Shown here: in pieces, positions 22,517 to 32,727 of the stretch
How the letters are laid out: the number at the start of each line of letters is the position of its first letter
Position numbering within the stretch: position 1 is the first letter of the stretch
Source of the DNA: Amylostereum areolatum
Taxonomy: Eukaryota; Basidiomycota; Agaricomycetes; Russulales; Stereaceae
Length of the DNA: 64,000 nt
NCBI GenBank assembly: GCA_012932865.1
Contig: SAXG01000020.1
Span: 558,001 to 622,000, forward strand
Direction: 5' to 3'
The notes under the pieces: model-generated
What the model was told of the DNA's origin: nothing
The model's database searches: none
The model's input: only the letters and a program-made list of their open reading frames with translations
Position numbers and translations under genes: made by a program

Positions 22517-22547
22517 GCGAAAGCGTGTCTTAAAGGGGGGGGGGTAA

Positions 22548-22958
22548 TGTCACGGATCGCTCCATTTCTCTCTTTGTTTGCAGATCTTGTACACATGGCA
22601 CATGACTTTCCTCCGCATCACATGCTCTGACGACATCACTGCCCAGACTTCTGAGCGGAACTCCGTCCCCTTATCTATGATATCATCACTCCAGACTTCT
22701 GTCCTCTGCCCCATGACTCCTTTCCTATTGTCTCCCCCCGCTCGCACTATCACATTGCATCGCACCATCGCTCCCACTTGTATATAAGGACAGTGTTTCT
22801 CTTCGCTTTCCCTTAGACTGTCCATCTCATCATACGGTACTGTAGCTTGCACTGCACTACCCTAGACCCGGCACTCTCGAATCCATTTGTTTCTTCTCAC
22901 TCCTCCCATCGTCGCGACTCAGGCGGTTCCATCGGTCTCATAAACTGTGTTTCTGACA
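22548..22958 (+). repeat. 3' LTR of copy B, with polypurine tract
   Basis: 411 bp TGTCACGG to CTGACA, preceded by AAAGGGGGGGGGG at 22,532-22,544. Clearly diverged from the 5' LTR. Confidence 0.9.
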
Positions 22959-23320
22959 CCCTTGCTCTTCTATCCGCAGTGATTGTTATAAGTACTAACA
23001 TTATAACATACAGCCCACTACCTACTTCATATCTTATAGCGTATGATACCTAGTACTCAATTCTAATGAAGTCGTTCACTTGTACAAGGTGACTGAGAAA
23101 TGCCAGTCCAATAGTCACGTGGATCAGTTGTGCTTTTGCTCTAGCCTAGCATCGGTTACAGTTCTTCAATTCCACCTTCCATATTATCCAGCCAAAACCG
23201 TGATTCCAAGGGAAAGAATCAGCATGGAGATGTGGGCAAGTATATATTTCTACTTGTCAGATTATTGATGCTTAAAAAACTCTGTTGTCTAGCAAAAGCG
23301 GAAGATGTGAATCTTGTTGC
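22959..23320. other. Gene-free spacer
   Basis: AT-richer DNA with no supported gene; its last 8 bases are the left TSD of the next element. Confidence 0.4.
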
Positions 23321-24231
23321 TAAGGAGGGACACGGGTACTCCCGCGGGTCCCGGAGGCCGACCCGCACCTGTCCCGCAAAAACCCGTACCCGTTCTCACA
23401 GGTCCGGGTTTGCTGCGGGTCCGGGTACTCCCGTGGGAAACCCATACCCGTCTCTCCTCCACCTACCACCACCATCGTCGTTGTGACCGCGGCGGCGGCG
23501 GCGACAGCGTTGGGCCCGCCTGCACCACCCTCCACCATCCACCTGCACGCACTCGTCCACCCGCACTCGCCGTCCACCCACCCTTGTTGTCCGCACACCC
23601 TTGTCATCCACCCAACCTCGTCACCCACCCACCTTCGTAACCTCTCCGCCATCTGTGGCGCCCCCACCGCTCGCAACACCCCGCCGACCCCACTATTTGC
23701 AACAGCCTCGCCGCCTGCAATGCCGCCACCATGCAGCACTCTCGTGAGTCATCGCGCTCCTCCTGCGGTGTACAGCGCAGTTACTGCCCCCTCGCCCTCA
23801 CCACTCCCACGTTCACTCTCCCCGCTGTGGACACTCCCCCTTCTCTTAGCAACCCCACTACCGCCGCTGCTTGCGAGTCACCGCTCGGCACTCGTGATGT
23901 GGCACCCCTTTTTTCTTGTACCCCTTTTCTGCTGTCTATGTTAGTTTGCTTACATTTTTCTACTGGCTAACCCTAACCCTACTACAAACTTTTCCTTATG
24001 TTTTGGGTTTTTTTTTGTACAAAATAAGATTGAACTGAGTTGAACTAACTACATAAGAGTCGGAATAAGCAAAATAAGCAAAAGGAAGCTTCAAAAATGG
24101 CCCGGAAAAATGGACGGGTCAGCGCGGGTACCCGTGGGAGGCCCCGGGTTTCGACAGGCTAACCCGCACCCGTACCCACGTAACCCGTACCCGTGACCCG
24201 CCATGGGTCAGCAGACCCATGTCCCTGCCTA
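23321..24231. mobile_element. hAT-like non-autonomous element, 8-bp TSD CTTGTTGC
   Basis: 911 bp flanked by CTTGTTGC at 23,313-23,320 and 24,232-24,239. Ends are TAAGGAGGGACACGGGT and, inverted, TAGGCAGGGACATGGGT, near the YARNG start usual for hAT elements. Both subterminal regions carry many ACCCGTACCCG / CGGGTACGGGT repeats in opposite orientation, plausible transposase-binding repeats. The proline-rich ORFs inside are composition artefacts. No transposase. Confidence 0.8.
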
Positions 24232-24335
24232 CTTGTTGCTGCTTTGAATGGTTATCATCATGAAAACCTGATAGACAACAGATATCGGAGAGGCTATTTG
24301 CTGACTACGGAATCAAGATGAGGTGTGTTTGACAG

Positions 24336-24758
24336 TGTCAGAAACGCAGTTTATGAGACCAAGGGAACCACCTAAGTCGCGAGGATGGGAGGAGCAAAGG
24401 AAACAAATGGATTCGAGAGTGCCGGGTCTAGGGTAGTGCAGTGCAAGCTACAGTACCGTATGACGAGATGGACAGTCTAGGGAAAAGGAAAGAGAAACAC
24501 TGTCCTTATATACAAGTGGGGACGATGGTGCGATGTGATGTGATAGTGGTGCGAGTGGGGGGGAACAATAAGAAAGGAGTCATGGGGTAGAGGACGGAAG
24601 TCCAGATCGATGATGTTATAGATAAGGATGCGGAACCCCGCTCGGAAGTCTGGGCAATGACGTTGTTGAAACATGTGATGCGAAGGCAAGTCATGTGCTG
24701 TGACGTGTCGCGTGTACGAGGTCTGCAAACGAGGAGAGAAATGGAGCGATTCGTGACA
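24336..24758 (-). repeat. 3' LTR of copy C, with polypurine tract
   Basis: 423 bp. AAAGGGGGGG on minus at 24,771-24,762. Strongly diverged from the partner LTR. Confidence 0.9.
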
Positions 24759-24785
24759 TTACCCCCCCTTTAAGATGGCTTTCGC

Positions 24786-27700
24786 CTAGAGCGCAATGTC
24801 ATCTGCAAGGGTAGATGCGAGAAAACCGTCAAAGGAGATGCCGAGGGAACGCACAGGGCGGGGCGCATTTGGATGGTGCTTGTGGAAGGCGTCAATCATG
24901 TCGGTGACCTTTGAGAGCGAGGAGCCAGGGAGCCAGGTATTCTCGGAGTCAGGATAGCCTGCCCACTTGACGAGGTACTGTATGCCTTTCTTGTTGCGGG
25001 TCGGCTTCGAGTCGATGATGTCTTCAATGTCGTATTCTTCTTCGTCGTCAATGAGGTCGGGTGGCGGTTGTTCATAGTTCGGACCATGTGCCGTTGTCTC
25101 CTTGTACGCGGTGAGCAGCGAAGCATGGAAGACCGGGTGGATTCTCCACATCTTTGGCAGCTTCAGGCGGTAGTTCACTAGGCTAATGACATCAACGATC
25201 TCGAAGGGTCCGAATCGTTTGGCAGCGAGCTTAGCTTTCGGCCTCGTCGTCTTCAGGTTTTTGCCTTCGAGCCAGACCTTGTCTCCAATGGCGAACAGTG
25301 TCGATTTGCTGACCGTGTCGCCATTGTAGTGCTTCATTAAGTTGGATGCAAGGGTGAGGCTGGCCTGGATCTCCTGTCGGACTTCTTCAAGTTGACGGAG
25401 GCGTTCTTCAATTGCAGGGACTTTTGAGGATGGGTTTACGGATGGGTACATCTTGGGGAGGAAGCCGTAGAGGACTTCAAAGGGAGCCTTTCCAGTAGCT
25501 GCATGGGTGCGAGAGTTGTGAGAAAACTCGAAGAAGGGCAACCACTTCACCCAGTCATCTTGTCGGTAGTTGCAGAATACTCGCAGGAACTGTTCGAGGT
25601 TCTGGTTTTCACGTTCAGTCTGGCCATCTGTCTGGGGGTGATACACCGTGCTGAGAGTGGACTTGATCCCGAGCTTCTCATTGAGCGTACGCATTACCTG
25701 CCCAGCAAATTGGGAATCCGAGATGATCTTGTCTGCTAAGCCATAGTGTCGATATACCTTGTCGAAGAGAATGTCGGCCGTGCCATCGCTGGTGATCTTC
25801 GTTGTATACGGGGTGGTAACCACCATCTTGGTGAGGCGATTGACCATGACATTGACGGTGTTATAGCCTTCGCAGTCCGGGAGCTCGACAATGAAGTCGG
25901 TGGAGATGATGCCAAATGGTCGATCGGGTACTTCGTTCGGGATCATGTCGACGTGGGGTCGGCTGCTCTGTGTCTTTGTCGACTGGCAGGTTGCGCATCC
26001 TGCTACGAAGTCGCGGACGAAGACAGACATGCCAGGCCACCAATATTCACGACTCACAAGTTTGTAAGTCTTGAAGCGGCCAGGGTGTCCAGCCAGGGGC
26101 GATTCGTGGTACATTTTGACAATGTCACATCGCAACTCATCGTCTGCAGGGACATATACCTTTCCTCTGAACAGGACCAGGCCTTCTTCATAGTTCCACT
26201 CTTGAAGGTTCTTGACGAGTGTACGTGGTTCATTCCGTAAGATGGCATCCAGAGCTTGAACAACCTCGATGTCCTTGGTCCTGCAGTTGCGGATACGTCG
26301 TCGGAGTTCAACATCGCCGAGGGAGGTTACTGCTCCTGGCCTTGTTGCACGTATCTGGAAGTACTTGGGGTCGAGCAGGACGCGCTCCTTGTTGTTGTTT
26401 TCAACGCCCTGCTTGTGATCAGGTCGTCGGGACATTGGGTCTGGGCGATGGGATACTCCTGGTTTGTGAACGAGCGCGAAGTCAAATCGAGTGAGAAATA
26501 GAGCCCAACGTGCCTGTCGGTGGCTCAGCTTCTGTGCTGTCTTGAAGTGTTCCAGGTTCTTGTGGTCTGTCCAGATTTTGACGGTGTCGGGGGTGCCTTC
26601 GAGGTAGTGGCACCAGGCTTTGAGCGCACGGATGATCGCGAGTAGCTCCTTGTCGTAGATGTCGTAATTGTGTTCCGGTTCTGATAGGGCCTTGGACAGA
26701 TACGCCACTAGATGCCAGTGGCTGTCGTCGCCTTTCTGCGAGAGTATACCTCCAGTAGCAAAGTCCGAGGCGTCAACCTCGACGAGGTAGGGTTTCCTTG
26801 GATCAGGCATAACTAAGACAGGGGAGGAGGTGAACACAGCTTTAAGTGCGTTAAATGCCGTCTGGCATTCCGCCGCCCAATTCCATGTGCAGTCCTTCTT
26901 TGTTAGGTTGAACAGAGGTCGTGCGATCTTGGAGAAATCCTTGATGAAGTGTCAGTAGAAATTACCAAATCCGAGGAAGGATTGTACATCCTTGACCGTC
27001 CGGGGTGTCGGCCAGTCCTGGATACCAGCTACCTTGACGGGGTCCATGGCGATCTTGTCGTGTGAGATAATGAGTCCCAGGTATTCAACGGAGTCCTGCT
27101 CGAAGACACATTTCTCTGGCTTAAGGAACAGGTCATTGTCTTGTAGGCATTGGAGAACCTGTCGCACTATGGCACGATGTTCCTCCATAGTTCGAGTGAA
27201 TACGAGGATGTTGTCCATGTATATGATGACTTTGCCCCAGTCGATGAGGTCCTTGAAAAGTTCATTCATCATTGCCTGGAATGTCGCGGGGGAGTTCATA
27301 AGCCCGAAAAACATCACCGTAGGTTCAAAGAGGCCGTGATTTGTCTTGAACGCAGCCTTCCACTCGTCACCTTCCTTGATGCAGACGTTGTTGTACCCCC
27401 AGCGGACGTCCATCTTGGAGAAGATCTTTGCACCTTTGAGGCGGTCGACAATTTCTGAGATCAGCGGCAAGGGATACTCGTTCTTGATGGTACCCTTGTT
27501 CAGCTCTCGATAGTCCTGTACAGGCCGCAGCTTCCCATCCTTCTTTTTGATGAAAAAGAATGGACTTGCCTGCGGCGACTTCAATGGGTGAGTGTAGCCC
27601 TTCTTCAGGTGGTCGTCGAGGAAGGTATCGAGCTCGATCTGCTCGGAAGGGGAGAGCGGATAGATCTTGCAGGGCTTGGGTTCGAAGCCGTCCTTCATGT

Positions 27701-28778
27701 CGATGGCATGATCCCATGGTCGTCGGTCGGGTAGTCGTTCAGAGGTTTTCTTGTCGAATACGGGTGCAAAGTCGCGGTATGGAGGGGGAACCAAGTCTTC
27801 AAAGGTTTGTGGGCATGCATTTTCCTTTGAGTGCTCTGCAAGCTCTTGCGCCTTGGTGAAGCCCGCGCGTATTGGTACTGCCTCTGGGTTAGGGCCGTCA
27901 ACTTCAGGAAGAATCCCAGCACGACGCAGGCCATTGATCTCCCAGTCTCGGAAGACCCTGGGTCGTTCATCGTCGTCTTCAGTGAAAAGGCGGGCAGGTA
28001 GAGGTGAGAGATGGGATGTGCGGATACGAACACCTTTAACCCTGCGCGCGGGGATGACATACGTAGGGATAGGGGCCCAGGAGACATACACTGGTTCTGG
28101 GAAGGGGTTGTCCGGGACTAGAGGTACCTTAGGGGGCGCATCAGCTTGAACCTTTCGCTGTGATCGGGTCGACGATGGTGTTCGCGGCTTTGTTGCAAGG
28201 TTTGTCACGGTCGGTTCGGAGAGGGTGCAGGAGGGATGGCAGCGGAGCATGTCAACACGATCTTGCTGCCAGTCTATGGTGGGGTTATGCTCATCGAGCC
28301 AGTCTGTTCCAAGGATCATATCGTGATCACCGATGTCGGTGATGAAGAACTCAGCTTCTTCCTCATGGTATGCCTTTGAGTCTTGCGAGTATATCCGGAT
28401 TCGCTGGGTCGTTGTGTCACGTACCCAGCCCATGATGTTCTCGGTGCCATCCACGTTACGCACGGGGAACAGGTTTTCTAGTTTTCTCGTGGTCAGCTTC
28501 TTGCGTTCAGCAAAGCTTCGATTGATGATAATTCCTTCTGCACCGCTGTCAAGCAGTGCATCTGCGTCGATTTGTCGGCCTGTCGCTCGTCCAATCATCT
28601 TGACTCTGAGCGTTATCGAGGGTGTTTGCCTGTTCTTCGTGACAGTAGAGAGGTGCACACACGATGGATACGATTGCTCACATGAGGTCATAGATGATAG
28701 TACAGAGAAGCGATTGTAAGATGCCGATGATATAAGTCCTTTGCCTCTGCCAGACGACGTGACTGGGGGGCGTTTCAA
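24786..28778 (-). pseudogene. pol: Pol of copy C, one stop and an integrase deletion
   Basis: Begins with the TTG overlapping the gag stop. It is open through protease and RT to a TGA at 26,952-26,954 (CGA in copies A and D, just after FLGFGNFY), then open in the same frame to a TAG at 24,786 (CAG in A and D). YMDN replaces YMDD at the RT active site (IIYMDNILVF, about 27,214-27,225), which should abolish RT activity. Two residues are missing right after the second catalytic Asp of integrase (SDSQFAGQ against SDRGPQFAGQ in D). The chromodomain is present. Not expected to be autonomous. Confidence 0.9.
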
Positions 28779-29800
28779 AAATCCTGCGACTCTAGGATAT
28801 CCTTCAACAGTGCCACTGCCTGTTCCTTACCTTCCACGTCCAGATCCTTCAGCTGGCGGGTGATTGCCGCGATGGTCTTGGACGGGTCGGGGGTCGCTTT
28901 TGTGGTGGACGGAGCCGTGTTCATCGGCAGGGGAGGGGCCTTGGACCCAGTCTCTACTGCGCCCACCCGTCGCGCGCTCGAGTCGCGGTTGGGGCAGTCG
29001 CGAGAGACGTGACCGGCTTGTCGACACATGAAGCACTTGCCTTCGCGCATCATCTTTGCGCGCTCGTCGTCCGTCAGCTTTGCAGGGCGGGTTGAGGTGT
29101 TGGTGAAGGCGCCGACTCGGCGCGACGAGGAGTCGTTGGTCAAACCGTTCGAGGTGAGCGCAACAGCCCCCTTGGACTGACTGCTCTTCCTCTCCGGGTT
29201 CTCTTCGAGCCACTGGTGGTTGATGCGGCGGGCACGCTCCTTCCACTCCGCGAGCTTGGTGGGGAACGGGTACGACCGGGCCACCTGCTTGCCGAGGTCA
29301 CGCTGAAGTCCCTTCTTGAAAAAGTGAATTAGCGCCTCGTCGTCGTACGCTGACATGGTTGCCAGCATCTCAAACTCGGTGATAAAGTCAGTGACGTCCC
29401 GGGTGGTCATTGCGAGCTCGTTGATCTTACGCTGAGCCTCTATCTTCGGATCGACGGGCACGAAGTCTTTCCCAAACCTCTCGAAGAGCTCTTTGTAGGA
29501 GCTATAGTGGAGTGTTGGGGGTGTGGGGTCGAGGGTGTCGTCGTCTTCCTTCTCGTCTTCATCAGCGAAGAGTTCCATGCGGCGATGCGTGGCCCAGGCT
29601 TTCGCCGTGTCATCCTCCATCAGGCTGAGGAGGAGCATCATCTTGGCGTCATCTGTGGCATAAACATCCTTGTTAACACGCAGGAACATGCGGAGCTCGA
29701 GGGAGAACCGGAGGGTGTCACGTCTATCGCCTTTAAATGGCTTTGGCTTGGGGCCGATCTCCCGCTTGGAGACGGCAGGTTTGGATTCGGCGTCGGACAT
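28775..29800 (-). CDS. gag: Gag of chromovirus copy C
   Basis: 341 residues, uninterrupted, nearly identical to copies A and D, with the CCHC knuckle at about residues 256-269. The Met-less extension 29,801-30,391 is in frame upstream. It ends GAT TTT TGA with pol in the -1 frame. It could still supply Gag in trans. Confidence 0.9.
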   Translation of the reverse strand: MSDAESKPAVSKREIGPKPKPFKGDRRDTLRFSLELRMFLRVNKDVYATDDAKMMLLLSLMEDDTAKAWATHRRMELFADEDEKEDDDTLDPTPPTLHYSSYKELFERFGKDFVPVDPKIEAQRKINELAMTTRDVTDFITEFEMLATMSAYDDEALIHFFKKGLQRDLGKQVARSYPFPTKLAEWKERARRINHQWLEENPERKSSQSKGAVALTSNGLTNDSSSRRVGAFTNTSTRPAKLTDDERAKMMREGKCFMCRQAGHVSRDCPNRDSSARRVGAVETGSKAPPLPMNTAPSTTKATPDPSKTIAAITRQLKDLDVEGKEQAVALLKDILESQDF

Positions 29801-30391
29801 CTTGTCGGAGGGGAGGGGGACGGTGAGGGATTGGGCGAGTTCTTGATCAAGGCGACGTAGGGTTTCTTGTCGGTGTTCTTCTGCTTCTTCAACTTCGTCC
29901 TCAACTTGTTTTACGACGAGGAAGTCGGTGGGGGAGAGGAATTGCTGGTTATGATGCCACGACCAGTGATCTTGGACAGGACTGAATGAAGTGGGCTGCC
30001 ACTCAACTACTGATCGTCCTGGGGTTCCGTTCTTGTTCCGTCTATAGGCGTACCACTTCCCAGTTGTGTCGTTGTGGTTGATCCCTTCTGGGACTTCGAT
30101 TACAGTACGTCGACGGGGTGGGGGCGAGTTGGTCGGAGGGGGGTTCAGGAAGCGCTGTAGAACGTCCGCAGCGGTGGCAAAATCCGATTCTTCGACGTAG
30201 GGTTGTTTGTCGCGGTCGTCGAAGTACCAGTCTCGACGTTGCCGGTTTGGTTCGTCGTGCAGCCAACGTACGGATTCATTAGTCTGCTGCGAGGTGAGGA
30301 TATAGTATTCTTCGGGACAGTAGTCTTGAAAAACACCTGGGGGGAGGTTCGGAGTGGGGGGATGAGGGGCTGTGGAGGACGTGATGATGGT

Positions 30392-30925
30392 CTAGAAGAA
30401 GTCCGCCGCGATGGGGCGACGGCCGAGGAGTTTCTTGGTGAGGTAGCCGGCTTTTACTGCCTGGCGGATCTTATGTTCGTGGTGGCGGCGATGAAGGGTC
30501 TTACCCTTGATGGTGGGATGGAGGACTGGTGGCGGGGTGGATTCGGGGGTCCGGCGGTTAAACTGGGAGACGGAGGTGAAACTGGTTTGGAGGATCGGGT
30601 TGGGGGCGTCCTGGATGAGGTATGTGTGGTAGGTGGGGGCGTGGAGGGTGAATTCAAGGCGTTCGAGATCTACGTTGATGCACGTAGTGATCCGGACGTA
30701 TAGGGCGAGGACGACAGTACCGTGATCCTTGTGCCACCTCCACTCGAAGATGCAGAAGTTGAGGCCATGCGCGGTCCAAGGATCTTTCTTGCAGATGTTC
30801 TGCATGGGGACGAGGCAGTTGACGGTGACGGCGTCGGACCAAGGGTAGGGGAGTGGTGCGTTGTCGCGGGGGGTGATCGGCTTTCCGTTGAACGGGAGGA
30901 AAACCGGTGCGTTCGGGAGGTCCAT
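30392..30925 (-). CDS. ORF1 of copy C (has gained an ATG)
   Basis: 177 residues. Here the ACG before the conserved LPNAPVF motif has become ATG, giving MDLPNAPVF. A one-base T insertion just upstream breaks the longer frame seen in A and D. It ends at the conserved TAG 30,392-30,394, in frame with gag. Confidence 0.6.
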   Translation of the reverse strand: MDLPNAPVFLPFNGKPITPRDNAPLPYPWSDAVTVNCLVPMQNICKKDPWTAHGLNFCIFEWRWHKDHGTVVLALYVRITTCINVDLERLEFTLHAPTYHTYLIQDAPNPILQTSFTSVSQFNRRTPESTPPPVLHPTIKGKTLHRRHHEHKIRQAVKAGYLTKKLLGRRPIAADFF

Positions 30926-31009
30926 GGTGGGAGTTTTTTAATGTCGTAGAGACGGCAGAGGTAGATGGAGAGAGGGGTGCGAGGTAGGCGTAGGGGTAGA
31001 CTGTCTAGG

Positions 31010-31432
31010 TGTCAGAAACGCAGTTTATGAGACCGATGAACCGCCTAAGTCGCGACGATGGGAGGAGCGAGAAGAAAATAGATTTGAGAGTGCCGGGGTC
31101 TAGGGTAGTGCAACGTGCGCTACAGTACCGTAGGACGAGATGGACAGTCTAGGGAAAAGGGAAGAGAAACACTGTCCTTATATACAAGTGGGTACGATGG
31201 TGTGATGGCAATGCGATAGTGGTGCGAGCAGGGGGGAACAATAAGAAAGGATTCATGGGGCGGAGGACGAAGGTCCGGAGCAATGATGTCATAGATAAGG
31301 CATGCGGAACCCCGCTCAGAAGTCCAGGCAATGACGTCGTTGAAGCATGTGATGCAAGGGAAAGTCATGTGCCGTGACGCGTCGCGTGTACGAGGTCTGC
31401 AAACGAAGAGAGAAATGGAGCGATCCGTGACA
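31010..31432 (-). repeat. 5' LTR of copy C
   Basis: 423 bp; predicted RNA start A at 31,150 within AGACTGTCCA. The matching PBS (30,998-31,007) has one mismatch. Confidence 0.9.
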
Positions 31433-31539
31433 GCTTACGATTGACGGCAATGATTACATCACTGCCCCTCCGCATCGCAAGGATAAAAGGGAAAGCCACA
31501 AAGACAACAACATCCTCAGACATCATCTAAAAAACCAAC

Positions 31540-31947
31540 TTGCACCACCCAAACCAACCAATATGTCTTCTACTCTCGCCTCCTCCTCGCTGCAACCTCT
31601 CCACCATCGACCACACTCCTCCTACCACCCCTCCTCCCTCTCCCGTCCTGTCACGCACTCCCATGCCCGACCCACAAGACAAAGAACTCCTTCGCCATCT
31701 CAAGCGAGTGACGGAACTTCTAAACCGACTGGACATCGCACGCGCCATGAAGAGGCTGAGAAGCCTCAATGAAGAAGCAATGCAGGAGTCGAAGCAAAGA
31801 TGCGGCATCAAAGGGCTCTTCCGGAAACACAGGCCCCGGTTCAAAAGCCCGGACCACGCAACGACGGCTAGGATAGGGCACCGGTTAGGATCTCCCACGA
31901 TAGACAAGGAGGATCTAAAAGTGGTGGAAGCATTGCTGAAGCGGTAG
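31540..31947 (+). CDS. Small hypothetical ORF, basic protein
   Basis: An ATG inside the frame at 31,663 gives a 94-residue Lys/Arg-rich, helix-prone product (MPDPQDKELLRHLKRVTELL...EDLKVVEALLKR). No known family recognised. It precedes the next ORF by 6 nt. Could be a relict host or virus-like gene; coding status is uncertain. Confidence 0.3.
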   Translation: MHHPNQPICLLLSPPPRCNLSTIDHTPPTTPPPSPVLSRTPMPDPQDKELLRHLKRVTELLNRLDIARAMKRLRSLNEEAMQESKQRCGIKGLFRKHRPRFKSPDHATTARIGHRLGSPTIDKEDLKVVEALLKR

Positions 31948-31953
31948 AATAAT

Positions 31954-32258
31954 ATGATGAATTCTATAGCCTGGTTTCGGATAAGGATAAAAAGGGTGAA
32001 CATCAAAGCAAAGGAAATTAGAAGCACGATGCAGCCCACCCAATCACCCGATCTTATGATGTTCACTACAACCACCCCTCGCTCGCTCATCATCGTCATA
32101 AGTGTGATCGTAGGACTTACAATCCTTACCGTTCTCGTGTCATCCATCTTCCTCCAACAATGGTGTCGGACGAGCGATCAAGAACCCGTTCAAGAAATCC
32201 CCATGGAAGCAATCCGGTTCACGAATCAACGGGACGTCGATTCTAGAGAGGGGGCTAG
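31954..32258 (+). pseudogene. Truncated ORF with one transmembrane segment
   Basis: Starts MMNSIAWFRIRIKR. A basic N-terminus is followed by a hydrophobic stretch SLIIVISVIVGLTILTVLV and then a polar tail, that is a single-pass membrane protein layout. The frame is cut by the family-2 LTR at 32,259. No family recognised. Confidence 0.3.
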
Positions 32259-32727
32259 TGTTACAACTCGATCAAGGTATTCCATTTCCTATTGCCTTAT
32301 TAGGAAGGACGTCGCTAAACGACGGATTACAACTGTGCCCCAGCTCGTAACCGTCTCAACGACGCAGCCACAACTGTGCCCCAGTTGTGTCCCCATAGAT
32401 ACCTGCTGCGACCGTTACCAAATGTACATATATTTACTCAATCTCCTTTCTTATAAAAGGAGGCTCAACGAACGAGCTATCCCCCAGCTCGTTCTCTTTG
32501 TAAATACAGGACTGTTCTAAATAAGAACCTCCTCTTAAGAATACTAAAGAGAATCTAGCGCAAACCAAGTCGAAAGCTCGCCTAAGTCTTCCGTGAAGAC
32601 TTACTGCTTCGCTTACCGACCTTTGCCTTCGCATAACCGAGATGTCTGGATCACCTGATCCCACTTCTCACACGCAAGAGTACTGTAGCCTGAGCCGCTT
32701 GTCACGTGATAAGGACCATCCTTAACA
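32259..32727 (+). mobile_element. Solo LTR, family 2
   Basis: 469 bp TGTTACAAC to CCTTAACA. TATAAAAG at 32,452 and AGCTCGTTCT at 32,486 (34 nt). Flanks GCTAG / GTACC are not a TSD, so one side has been rearranged. Confidence 0.9.

Larger units (their letters stand above)
15863..22958 (+). mobile_element. Degenerate chromovirus, copy B (family 1)
   Basis: About 7.1 kb between LTRs 15,863-16,285 and 22,548-22,958, reading on plus. Same gene order as copy A. It carries many stop codons, a deletion of about 465 bp between protease and RT, a 2-nt deletion at about 21,142, and a family-2 solo LTR in gag. Flanks (GTCTG left, CCCTT right) do not form a target-site duplication. The two LTRs are clearly diverged. 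Oldest of the four copies. Confidence 0.92.
24336..31432 (-). mobile_element. Degenerate chromovirus, copy C (family 1)
   Basis: About 7.1 kb on minus, LTRs 24,336-24,758 and 31,010-31,432. Gag is intact. Pol has one in-frame TGA and a small deletion in the integrase. The two LTRs differ at several tens of positions, far more than in copy A, and the flanks GACAG / GCTTA are not a TSD. The PBS has a G-to-A change (TAGACAGTCT). Probably a recombinant of two insertions. Confidence 0.92.

Noticed and set aside
22548..22958. TSD for copy B by allowing shifted LTR ends
   Set aside because: No 4-6 bp direct repeat is found with the ends moved by up to a few bases.
23483..23944. Proline-rich ORFs inside the hAT-like element
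   Set aside because: Composition artefact; no transposase motifs.
23968..23986. Telomere-like TAACCCTAACCCTA
   Set aside because: Only about two units, internal to a transposon; not an array.
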